DNA from: Sanderia malayensis
Lineage: Eukaryota > Cnidaria > Scyphozoa > Semaeostomeae > Pelagiidae
Length of the DNA stretch: 64,000 bases
Assembly (NCBI GenBank): GCA_013076295.1
Contig: RQOL01000915.1
Span: forward strand, 1,178,001 to 1,242,000
Reading direction: 5' to 3'
A program made the position numbers and the translations under genes. Below are positions 43,183 through 52,497 of this stretch, piece after piece. The notes under the pieces were generated by a model, which worked only from the letters and a program-made list of their open reading frames with translations, was not told the DNA's origin and searched no databases. Within the stretch, counting starts at the first letter, position 1; each line of letters starts with the position of its first letter.

Positions 43183-44684
43183 CTACTGGGAAACTACTTG
43201 AGGTACCATCTGGGTTGGCATTGTTGGAATTGGGTAGTACATCCCCTGATTGAGCTTCATTCTCTCTTGCATTTGTTGCATCTGATGGTACAAAAAAGCT
43301 ATTTTATCTTCAAAATCAGTATTTTGTGCTGCTGCTGTTTCTCTATATCCTGCATCTATTTTGTTTTCATTAATTGTATTGTTTTCTCTTTGTTTGATTT
43401 GTTTCTCTGATTCATTATGTGTTGATGCTTGTCTGTTAAGAGAATAGAAGCACCTTTCTCCATATCTGCATGTGCCACTTACCTGGAAGTTTCTGCATAC
43501 CTCTAATCGTGTTTCTTTATGTAGGTTCACCATACCTACATTCATCACCATACCTGCAAAAACCCTTTGAGCTGTAATGATAGCATATTTTTTCCCCTCT
43601 TTCCCTGCTCTCTGTCATCTCTCTCTTCATGGATATATATGCATTTTGTTCCATATTTCCACCATCCTCTCTGGCTAAACATTTCTTTCGGCTTTGTACT
43701 GTCTTTGTGTTCTTCCAGATTCTCCTCTTTGTTTTCAACTGTGTTTGTTTTTCTCAATTTTGTGGTGTTGGCTCTTATTTGCATAATTTCTTGTTCTATA
43801 TTTACTTCTTCTGTTGCCACTGCTGCTCCAACGTTTTCTTGATTTGGTTTTTCTATGTATTCTCTAACTTTCAATTCTAGGCTGATGTTAATTTCTTTGA
43901 TGTTGTCCAAACTGTCATTTAGATTCCTTATTGTTCTCTCCTGTTCTAGGTTTGACATAATTGCAGCTTCCAGTTTTTTCTTTTAGTCTATCATGTCATT
44001 TTTTAGTTTTTTAACTTCATTTTCCTCTGTTTTCCTTCGCTTTGTATCTTGATCTGCTTTTTTCACGTCTTCCTTATTTCACGTCTTACCTATTATTGCA
44101 ATTTCCATTTCTTTAATCTGATCTTGCATTTCTTGAATTTGTAACTTGTATCTTTTATTGTTTGTATCCATGTGTTTGCTGTTTTGTTCTCTTAGCTTGA
44201 TGTTTTCAATTATGCCCTGAGGATTATGCTTAATTAGTTGGTTAATAAACTTGTGAAAATTTTCACAGAACCAAAATATGTTGCTGTCCTCTTTTAATTC
44301 TAAAATGGCCTCATGCTCTGCTTCATATTCTATTCCGCACCTCTTGTTGCGGTGATACCATCCCTTGCATGCATCACATTTGAGTGCCTTTGATTTTTCA
44401 CCAACTTTTTTTGCACATTTTTTGCATATGCTGTCATCGCTGTCATTCTTCTCTTCATTTGCTTCCCTAGTATCTGAATCTACATCAATCTGTTGACCCT
44501 CATCAAAAATTTCTTTTATGAACCTATCCTCATCATCACCCCATTTCTGACTCGCAATCAATTCATCCTGATTTTCATCACCTGTCTCCTGTTCTTCAGA
44601 TGGGCCTACCACTTCATTTAGATATAGTTCCGCCAATTCTTTTTTGTCAGACTTTTTGAATGACAATTTTTTGAATCCCTTCAC
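43183..44684 (-). pseudogene. Minus-strand LINE: PHD + tandem CCCH zinc-finger ORF1-type protein
   Basis: Frames 44684-44079, 43958-43545, 43738-43517 and 43551-43183 line up as one polypeptide broken by frameshifts. First is an acidic region, then a PHD-like finger (CKKCAKKV ... CDACKGWYHRNKRCG ... FWFCENF), then a coiled coil. Three tandem CCCH-type fingers follow: a degenerate one (RGWWKYGTKCIYIH), CYHYSSKGFCRYGDECRY and CRNFQVSGTCRYGERCFY. A Q/M/P-rich tail (HQMQQMQERMKLNQGMYYPI) ends it. CCCH fingers usually bind single-stranded RNA, so this likely replaces a canonical ORF1 in binding the LINE RNA. That role is inferred. Confidence 0.68.
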
Positions 44685-44835
44685 TTGCTCTTCACAATCA
44701 TGTACTGTAAATTCCTGGCTTTTTTCCTGTTTTTACTGCATAAAAACCATTTTGCAATCTTGCATCAATTTTGCAAGATTTATATATTCACTATCTATAT
44801 CTACCATTTATATATCTATAACTATATGTATATCT

Positions 44836-45544
44836 ATGACTTGCCAAGTTATCTATTACTAAATTTTTTTCATAAAATTTAAAGTCTCTTAAGCTGAGCC
44901 ACTGTTCCGCTAGGCTTTTGTTAATGAGGGCACTGCTTTTTTGTCAGCATGCACTATATTTATCTACATGCATACATGCATACATACATTTGCTATTTGT
45001 TAAAGCAGGTTACCTAAAAACGCAACTATTAAGCTGATGTGGACCTGCTGTCTACTAAAATAGAGATATAAAATTCTATAAAATTTCCTAATAGTTTTAA
45101 GAAGCGTTTCAAATCGTTGAATTAAACTACTTTTGCTAAAATACGAGCAGTAAAAACCTAATAATAAATAAAATCCCTCTGTTTGTTCTGTATCAAACAG
45201 GCTTCCTTGTTGAATGACACTGAATTTAGAAGCTCCTTCACACTTTTCAACTTGTTCTTAAAAGAGTCTGAGAACAAGAAACTGTTACAAAGTTGGAGCT
45301 CAAATCCTAAATTGCTGTGAAGCTTCGTGCAATAAAGTCCTTTATCAGAAACAGAATTTTTTTATGGAAACCCCAGTTTTTTGCCACATCAGCAAGTAAT
45401 TTTCATGATTGGCAAAACGTGTTTTTCAACTTGTCATTTTCACGGAAAGCCATTAAATTTTGACAGTAAAATTTTCATTTATTCTTTTCATTTATGCTGT
45501 TTTAGCAAAGCTTTGGTTTCTTGCCAGTACTCACTATGTTTAAT
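44836..45544. repeat. 450-bp tandem repeat, last interrupted monomer plus 290-bp insert
   Basis: Resumes with GACTTGCCAAG and follows the 21740-22009 monomer. It is interrupted at about 44965-45257 by unrelated sequence beginning with CATGCATACATGCATACATA. Then it continues to GTTTAAT at 45544, where the AGACCCC element starts. This last monomer has TTGCCAGTACT where other monomers have TTGTCAGTACT. Confidence 0.82.
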
Positions 45545-45756
45545 AGACCCCTTTCACGATGTTTTCACACCTTGAATCTCTGCACGAAATCGAGGTTATA
45601 GATGTAGTGGCGCATTTTTCAAACATCTTTTACAGCGTTTCAAGGCAATAATCGTGCTTTTTCCTCTACTGATAAATTGCTGTAAAATTCACAGAAAGTA
45701 TTAATATGAATAACGAAAACGCACCTGATATGACTACAGACATACTGCAGAGGAAG

Positions 45757-46026
45757 ATGCAATTTTTGGGTCGTCAATGTGCAACTTTTGGCTGTCAGAG
45801 CTATTTTTATTGAGATGGATATCAAATGGGCCTAAATTATTTTACATTTCTGAAATCAAATTTTGAGAAGCTTCGTTGGTGCGATTTGATAAAAAGAACA
45901 GACGGCAGGGACGGTTTTAAGGTGGCGAACTTGACTGTCTTGTGTGAAAAGCTTTTTGCATCGGCTGATATCAAGCGAAACCCAACTAAGTGACGTCTTG
46001 TTTCCGGTGCAGTGCCTTCGTTATAA
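45757..46026 (+). pseudogene. THAP zinc-finger relic
   Basis: One frame of 90 codons with two internal TGA codons spells a THAP domain. CATFGC is the first Cys pair, RWCDLIKRTDGRDGFKV the conserved Trp region, LCEKLF the late Cys with its His lost, and DIKRNPTK and SGAVPSL the AVPTF box. One of the TGA codons stands where THAP proteins have Trp. THAP domains bind transposon ends. This copy cannot fold properly. It lies about 210 bp inside the left end of the AGACCCC element. Confidence 0.7.
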
Positions 46027-46168
46027 ACCTTCATGAAACGAAAACTGTCTTTCCTCCAACAACACAACCCGCAAGTGCTCATCACGAAATTCTTCTGAAA
46101 TTGTTGATACTTGCAAATCCAAGTATTCTTTCGCAAGAAAAAGCGTCCAATCACTCACCTACAAGAGT

Positions 46169-46981
46169 TTATTCTAGTCTGATGAAACTCAAAGTGAGTT
46201 TATATATTTCTCTTGAAACCAACTGGAGGACATTTTTCCTAATTTCTGAATGTTTCCATGCAGCAGTTGCAATCTGTTTATATGTGCCACGTACCAGCAT
46301 TTTCCCTAAACCAGCCAGGTCTTCTGGTAAATTTCTTTGTCTTGTCACAGTAGACCAACAAATTTTAATAAACACTGTTGTCTTGCCACTTACTATTTGA
46401 CCTGACTTTGGGGTTATACCCAATAATTTCATTCTGTAAGGACCAGGTTGTTTTTCTGAGCAGTCTTCGAACTTGTCGTTTTTTTCGTCAAAGTCCATTG
46501 GTTCATCTTCAGAACCTGACTCTTTTCGTTGTTTTGAGATTTTGCTCAATGGCGTTGAGTGGCTAGGAATTTCCCCAAACAACAAGCTCAAATTTGAACG
46601 TTTTTTTCTCTCTTTGGACATTTCCTCTTCAGTTTGACTGCATGTGCTCGTGACTTGTTTCATTCTTAATTCATTGCCGGACTTGAATTCATTTTTCAGT
46701 GTCACTGTAAAACCTTTTTTAGCTGAAACCTTCTGATAATTGGCCAAAAGTTCGTCATTTATCGCACTGATAATTTCTCTCGTCCTCTTTCGCTTTTTTA
46801 AGATTTCATTGCAGTTCCTGCACACATATCTCGAAATAGGCTCAGTGAGGATAAAATTCAACTCACTCAGTTCATCTTTAGGGCAAAACGCTGCAGTTCC
46901 TTGTACCAGATTTCTGTCGTGTTTCGTAAGCAATTTCTTATCGCAGAGAGCACATCTTTCAATGTGAACATCGTCCTCCAT
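46169..46981 (-). CDS. Cysteine-rich uncharacterised protein, divergent from the PIN/FEN-like gene
   Basis: An intact 270-codon frame. The N-terminus has two Cys pairs (CALCDKKLLTKHDRNL ... YVCRNCNEIL) spaced like a treble-clef zinc-binding domain found at the N-terminus of several transposon-linked invertebrate proteins. A basic stretch (KKRKRTREI), a long polar acidic linker (GSEDEPMDFDEKNDKFEDCS) and a C-terminal domain (RMKLLGITPKSGQIVSGKTT) follow. It starts only about 20-150 bp from the start region of the plus-strand gene, so a shared bidirectional promoter is likely. A possible donor (GTGAGTG) follows the stop, so another exon cannot be excluded. Function unknown. Confidence 0.55.
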   Translation of the reverse strand: MEDDVHIERCALCDKKLLTKHDRNLVQGTAAFCPKDELSELNFILTEPISRYVCRNCNEILKKRKRTREIISAINDELLANYQKVSAKKGFTVTLKNEFKSGNELRMKQVTSTCSQTEEEMSKERKKRSNLSLLFGEIPSHSTPLSKISKQRKESGSEDEPMDFDEKNDKFEDCSEKQPGPYRMKLLGITPKSGQIVSGKTTVFIKICWSTVTRQRNLPEDLAGLGKMLVRGTYKQIATAAWKHSEIRKNVLQLVSREIYKLTLSFIRLE

Positions 46982-47130
46982 TTTGCAAAAAAAATGAACT
47001 CAAATTGGTACAGCGCTGTGATGCAAAGAGAGAATTATTGCACAACAAGGGTTGTCGCTGCGCAGAAGGAAAAAGTGTCAGATGCAAGAAAATCAACGAC
47101 AATGCGCAGACTTTAATTCTTTTCTTAAAG

Positions 47131-49799
47131 TCTGCACGCAGGCTATCGTTTTGTGGCTGGAAGTGGATTCCAGGACATCCTTTTTCAAGCGGGATTATGC
47201 AGCTCAGGAAGCATAAGCGGTGTCATAAATGGCAAGCACTACAACCGTTGCTGGCTAATTCATGAGGCTTTTGCTGAAGCACTTGAAAGGCTCCTTATGG
47301 AGCGCTTTCTACCGCAAGTTCCCGAGACAGTTTACGAATTTGCTCAATGTCAGCCAGAAAGCTCAGATCTTTCAAATTTGCTCGACAATACGTCTGTCAA
47401 AGAATACATCAGCGATTTTCAGTCGAAAATGAGCAAGTGTTTGAAAGGCGAGTACGGGAAAACTCCCCAGTACTGGGCACATTACATTCAACTTGTGGAC
47501 CGTCAACACACACTGCACTACACTATCAGTACTAATGACTATGATCTTCGTCTTCTATCATTGAGAAAATCGCTAGCATTATGCTTCTCTACGAACAGGA
47601 TTCATTATGCTCGTTATGGCACATATTATGTGAACGCATTGGCCCACCTTGAAGCAACTCACCCAGGAGCAAAGGAAGAAATTGAAGACGTTGGATTGTC
47701 AGTAAGACGCAGCAAACAAGGAATTGGTCAGTCCATTGATATGGCGGGAGAGCAAAGTTACATGAGAAAGGCGAAAACTGCAGGTTTGTGCCTTGGTTAT
47801 TGGATATTTTTTCTTACTTTTAAGCAGTGCTGAAGTAAATGTTGCATGTAATTTGTCAAACCTAATCAAGCTTTGAATCGTTAACCTTTTCATTTATTTC
47901 CAAGGTGGAGTTACGCAGTTTGCAACAAAGGAAAACACGCTGGCGAAATGGGTGATGAATCGACCATATCAAACGAAATTTGTCGAGTCACTGATGGATA
48001 TTGCGGGGATAAGAACGACAACTGATGCAAAGAAATGCTTACGGCCAAGTGAAATAATAAAATCAAATAAGATGGTAGAAAATGTGATTGTGTCGCTAAA
48101 GACGTGCTTCATCAACCCATTTGATCCGAGCCTAGATAGCACCGAGTTGTACAATTTGGTTTCAGGCTGCCCAGTAAAACAAAATATCAGCAACTGTTTG
48201 CTTAACATCGAGGAAAGAGGTACAGAATTAATGAAGGAATTCGAGAGAAGATTAACAACAGATGCACCTGCAGTAAAATTCTTTGACCTGATCAAAAAGG
48301 AGCCTCTGAAGACACTCAAGGAAACTGCCGTTAAGGCTAAAGTGAAGATTAATGGCAAAGTGAAGGTGCTTGCCTTTCAAAGGGACGTTCTGGGGATTCT
48401 AGTTTCCTATTCTAATAAGCACGAGGCAGGGATAGATCTCGAAAATGTCTTCTGTTACCCTCTTGCTCCAGTCTCGATCCCTCTCAGCACCGCTGATGGC
48501 TCCATAAGGAAAACTGTAAAAAGTAAACTGTTCCAGGCTGCGATGAGTGACTTGATTCTTGTCAGTGAAGGTGATTTACCACCAAACACTCGACTGTATA
48601 CGTATTTTCTGGATCTTGCAGCGGCTATTCGAGCTGTTGTTGGTACAGTCAACACAATTAGAGACTTGGCGTCAAGAGTCTTAGCAATGGTTCCCTCCCG
48701 GTACACCCATGTGTATATTGTATGCGACACGTACAAAGACGCGAGTATAAAAGGCCACGAAAGAGAAGCAAGGGGAGTAAGTGAACGCTACGTCATAACG
48801 AGTCCAAACATGAAAGTTCCGTACGATTTTAGTAGTTTCCTCCGAAATGGAGATAATAAGGCAATGCTATTCGACCTCATTCAAAGAGCTATCGAAGAAG
48901 GCAAAAGCGACCTACAGGGGAAGACCATCTTCTTCTCCAATGAAAAGAACTGTACGCAAGTGTTGGAGAACGAAGTCGTAATGATTGAAAGCTTAGAAAG
49001 CAACCACGAAGAAGCTGACACCAAACTGATCGCTTTAGTTAAGGCAGCAAATGTGCCTGTCGGAGATTCCGTGATGATTAGGTCACCATCTGGAGACATA
49101 GATGTTCTAGTTCTCTTCCTTGGCCATGATTTTGCAGGCATCCAAATTTTGATTGACGATGGAACGGGATTGAGTAGAAAGATCATAGACATAGCATCTT
49201 CGACCCTTGATAACGACAAGAGAAGAGCACTCATCGGTTTGCACGCCTTTTCTGGAAATGACTACGTTTCAAGTTTTTTCAGAAAAGGGAAAGTAGCATT
49301 TTGGCAAAAAATGGTCAAGAAAACCGAATATGTAAATCTATTTGCAGATTTGGGAACTACTTTTGCAGCAAGTGAAGAATTAGCAAGAGGATTAGAAAAG
49401 ATCGTTTGCGCACTTTACGGAAAAGAAAGATTACTGTCAGTAAACAATGCAAGAAAGAAAAAATTTTTGCAAAAATTTGAGAGTGAGAAAAAGATAAAAG
49501 ATTTAAGTTTGTTGCCGCCTTGTCAATCGAACTTAAAGCTGCACGTAGAGCGAGCAAATTACGTGGCATTGATGTACAGAGAAGCAGATCGCTTAATGAT
49601 GGATCTAAACGACCCAGTTAATCACGGATGGAATGAAGAGGGATCAGTTGTTTGGAGTGATGAATCCTACCCAGATGATGTCGCAACGCTACTGTTGGAC
49701 AATGCCGATAATGCTGATGAAACCGATGACACTGATGAAAACGATGAAGACAGTGAAAGTGACTTCGATGAAGACATTATTAACATTTTTGATGCTTGA
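47131..49799 (+). CDS. Large uncharacterised protein with FEN1/PIN-like nuclease motifs, two exons seen
   Basis: Exon one (from about 47131, after the acceptor-like TTCTTTTCTTAAAG, to 47783) and exon two (47905-49799) join across a 121-bp GT..AG intron in phase 1. About 841 codons from 47153 are open. N-terminal motifs [27 protein letters not shown] and [14 protein letters not shown] are shared with a large cnidarian/arthropod family of unknown role. The C-terminal half has the acidic series of FEN1/XPG-type PIN nucleases: [32 protein letters not shown] and [13 protein letters not shown]. The tail is an Asp/Glu run. It is the longest spliced intact gene here. An upstream exon near 47040 (CRCAEGKSVRCKK) is probable. 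Whether it cuts DNA is untested. Confidence 0.6.
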
Positions 49800-49859
49800 T
49801 TATTTCTATTTTCATTTCATTCAAGTTTTGCGCAATGTTCATATTTTATAACGAGCTTT

Positions 49860-50330
49860 ATTGTGACATGGCGTGGGGGTTAATGGTCTCATTATGCCCA
49901 TTATTACATTCATGCTAGGCATTAGCATTATAAAGCTGTCCTGGTCTAGACAGCTTGAAAAAAATCCTATTAACAGCAAGAATCTTTCAAATTTTTTTGC
50001 TTATTTTGGATGAAAATGAGGTTTTAACATGAAAACGAGGCCAAAAACTCCTGCTGTGACTATATAAGATCGATTTTTCGATTCATCCCCTCAATTTACC
50101 CCTGCTTACCCAGCTTTACGGAATTCTGTCCAGAAAGTTCCTTGGAAAACGTATTTTCCTATTTTAGCATGAAAACGAGATTTCAACATGCAATAGAGGC
50201 TAAACGCCCCCCAACCTGCCCGTATAACATCGATATTCGGAATCAGCGCCCTAAGATTACCCAAATCCACCTAATTTAAATTATTTCCCCGACGGGGGAT
50301 ACTACCCCCATTTTCCGCCTGGTCTATTCT
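49860..50330. other. Spacer, no gene
   Basis: Two degenerate copies of a roughly 120-bp segment (GATGAAAATGAGGTTTTAAC near 50010 and GCATGAAAACGAGATTTCAA near 50168) seem to be an old tandem duplication. Nothing else supported. Confidence 0.35.
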
Positions 50331-51034
50331 ATCTACCGTTATATACGTCTATTTACTATATATACACTTATTCCATAATATATCCTAGAATGTACTTTCA
50401 TCATGCTTATATACACTATACACATTCAATCTACTGTTATATACGTCTGTTTACTACATATTCACTTATTCAGAGATATATCCTAGAATGTACGTCCACC
50501 ATGCTTATGTATATATACACTATACACATTCTATCTACTGTTATATACGTCTGTTTACTACACATACACTTATTCCATAATATATCCTAGAATGTACTTC
50601 CACCATGCTTATGTATATATACACTATACACATTCTATCTACTGTTATATACGTCTGTTTACTATATCTACACTTATTCCATAATATATCCTAGAATGTA
50701 CTTTCATCATGCTTATATACACTATACACATTCAATCTACTGTTATATACGTCTGTTTACTACATATTCACTTATTCAGAGATATATCCTAGAATGTACC
50801 TCCACCATGCTTATGTATATATACACTATACACATTCTATCTACTGTTATATACGTCTGTTTACTACATATACACTTATTCCATAATATATCCTAGAATG
50901 TACTTCCACCATGCTTATGTATATATACACTATACACATTCTATCTACTTTTATATACGTCTGTTTACTATATCTACACTTATTCCATAATATATCCTAG
51001 AATGTACTTCCACCATGCTTATGTATATATACAC
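50331..51034. repeat. Minisatellite array 1, about 104-bp units
   Basis: Units contain TACTGTTATATACGTCTGTT, ATATATCCTAGAATGTACTT and CCACCATGCTTATGTATATA. Measured unit steps are 105 and 104 bp. A three-unit block repeats: 50390-50590 and 50696-50896 are nearly identical at a distance of 306 bp. It continues as array 2 beyond the inserted BEL element. Confidence 0.93.
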
Positions 51035-51060
51035 CATAATTCTCAATAACACAGGATACA

Positions 51061-51412
51061 GTTTTTAATGCGATATCCATAGATTCGATTAACAACTGCA
51101 TCCTACTGCCACAGCAGATCACATTGGCCTGCCTTGAGCCTCTCAGGCTCCCAATGAATTACAACTAAACTACACGCGTATATATACTTACAATGTAGTC
51201 CCTAAGGTATCTAACACGAGGCTTGCCTGTATGCTTAACAACAAAGGAATACTTAAGATTCCAGAATAGCTACAATACCAGCTATTATAATCACCCAACA
51301 ATACAAAGAAAACAAAAGCACGACCACGTGTGCGAATCCGTACAGGGCGCACAAACAACAACTACACGGCCTAAAGTCCTGTCTTCTAAAACAATGAAAG
51401 TTCGCATTAACA
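51061..51412 (-). repeat. 3' LTR of the BEL element
   Basis: 352 bp aligned without gaps to the 5' LTR; four differences, all transitions (near 51080, 51099, 51111 and 51238). On the minus strand it begins TGTTAATGCGAACTTTC. The far end is uncertain: alignment fails outside GTTTTTAATG (51061), though weak likeness may extend about 20 bp further. Confidence 0.9.
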
Positions 51413-51495
51413 CCCCCACCCCCAATTGCAACCCTTGCAATGACAAAATTACAAAATACTAACTTTCATTTCTACCTATTCACAATGTCAAGTGT

Positions 51496-52497
51496 TCATT
51501 TTTTATTTTCGACGATCACACACAGCTTTGTAACTGGTCTTTCAAAAACCGACGACTTCGTTCTTAGGAGACATGATCTTGCATTCCCTTTTGCATCCAA
51601 AAACACCTTTTCAATTCTCCCCATTGGCCAGCTGTTCCTTTGTACAGTTGCATCCATCATAAGTACAATATCTCCAACTTCTACATTTCTTTTCGGCCGC
51701 TGCCACCTGTTCCGTTGTTGAAGGGTTACAAGATACTCCCTTTTCCATCTGGTCCAAAACACATGGACAAGGTACTGCACCCGTCTCCAGCGTCTTTTTT
51801 CATAGAGGTCAGACTTCTCAAACTGTCCTGGAGCATCTAATGGTCTTCCTCTTGGATTTATCAGCATATTGGGTGTCAGCGGCAGCATATCGTTTGGATC
51901 CGTCGAAGTTGCGGTGAGCGGTCTGTTATTCAAGATGTTCTCAGCCTCGCAAAGTACGGTAGCGAGTGTTTCATCATCTAGCACGGAGCTTTGTTCTTTC
52001 AGTAAACTGTACAGGATCTTCCTCGTGGTCCTGATCATTCTTTCCCATACTCCACCGAAGTGAGAAGCTGTTGGAGGATTGAAATGCCAATCTATGCTGT
52101 TGTTGCATAAGAAATTACTCATTTTTGACTGATCCACCTTTGATAACATTTCACGAAGTTTTTTCTCTGCTCCAACCATATTTGTACCATTATCAGATGT
52201 AATACTCCTCACAGGTCCTCGTCTGGCCATAAATCTCCTGATAGCGTTTATGCATCCATCGGTTTCAAGTGAATGACTGATTTCCAAGTGCGATCCTCTG
52301 GAAGACATGCACGTAAAGATAACACCATACCGCTTCACTTCTGATCTTCCTCTTTTAATTATCAGTGGGCCAAAGTAATCCATTCCAACATGTTCAAATG
52401 GGGCTCCGTCTGATTTCAATCGGATTTGAAGACTTCGGTAAGACAACAGGATGTCGAGCTTCATACGAAACGTCTGCTTTGCCAATTCTACCAGCAA
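51496..52497 (-). pseudogene. BEL integrase core, lacking its zinc-binding N-terminus
   Basis: The open frame holds the DDE core: GMDYFGPLIIKRGRS (first Asp), SITSDNGTNMVGAE (second Asp) and FGGVWERMIRTTRK (Glu), then the C-terminal DUF5641-like region (GDIVLMMDATVQRNSWPMGR). The H2C2 zinc module that should precede it is missing. The upstream pol frame stops at 52394 just where that module should begin, and the two frames overlap. A deletion of roughly 100 codons, not a multiple of three, explains both. The core triad is intact but the enzyme could not be made in frame. Confidence 0.88.

Larger units (their letters stand above)
38856..44835 (-). mobile_element. APE-type LINE with CCCH/PHD zinc-finger ORF1, minus strand
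   Basis: The element's 3' end is at 38856 (minus-strand end ...GATTAAAGAATCGCGGAATC) and its 5' end near 44835. It lies in the 450-bp repeat between CAGCTTGGGT and GACTTGCCAAG, with about 6 bp of target lost rather than duplicated. ORF1-type zinc-finger coding (44684-43183) precedes endonuclease and reverse transcriptase (43083-38948). A Helitron (41952-42771) splits the endonuclease. No poly(A) tail is seen. It belongs to a LINE type common in marine invertebrates, whose clade I cannot name safely. Confidence 0.78.
45545..49859. mobile_element. THAP-type element with PIN/FEN-like gene (right end not found)
   Basis: Starts AGACCCCTTTCACG directly after AT (45543-45544), like the element at 62049 and similar in style to ISL2EU ends (AT|AGCCC). 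It contains a THAP relic (+), a cysteine-rich protein gene (-) and a spliced nuclease-like gene (+). I found no inverted AGACCCC between 49800 and 51000, so the right border is only a guess. No DDE transposase is seen; it may be lost. Treating it as one element is an inference from the left border and shared context. Confidence 0.45.

Noticed and set aside
49800..50330. Right terminal repeat of the AGACCCC element
   Set aside because: TGGTCT and GGTCTATT words occur (49891, 50320) but do not extend into a match with AGACCCCTTTCACG, so no border is claimed.
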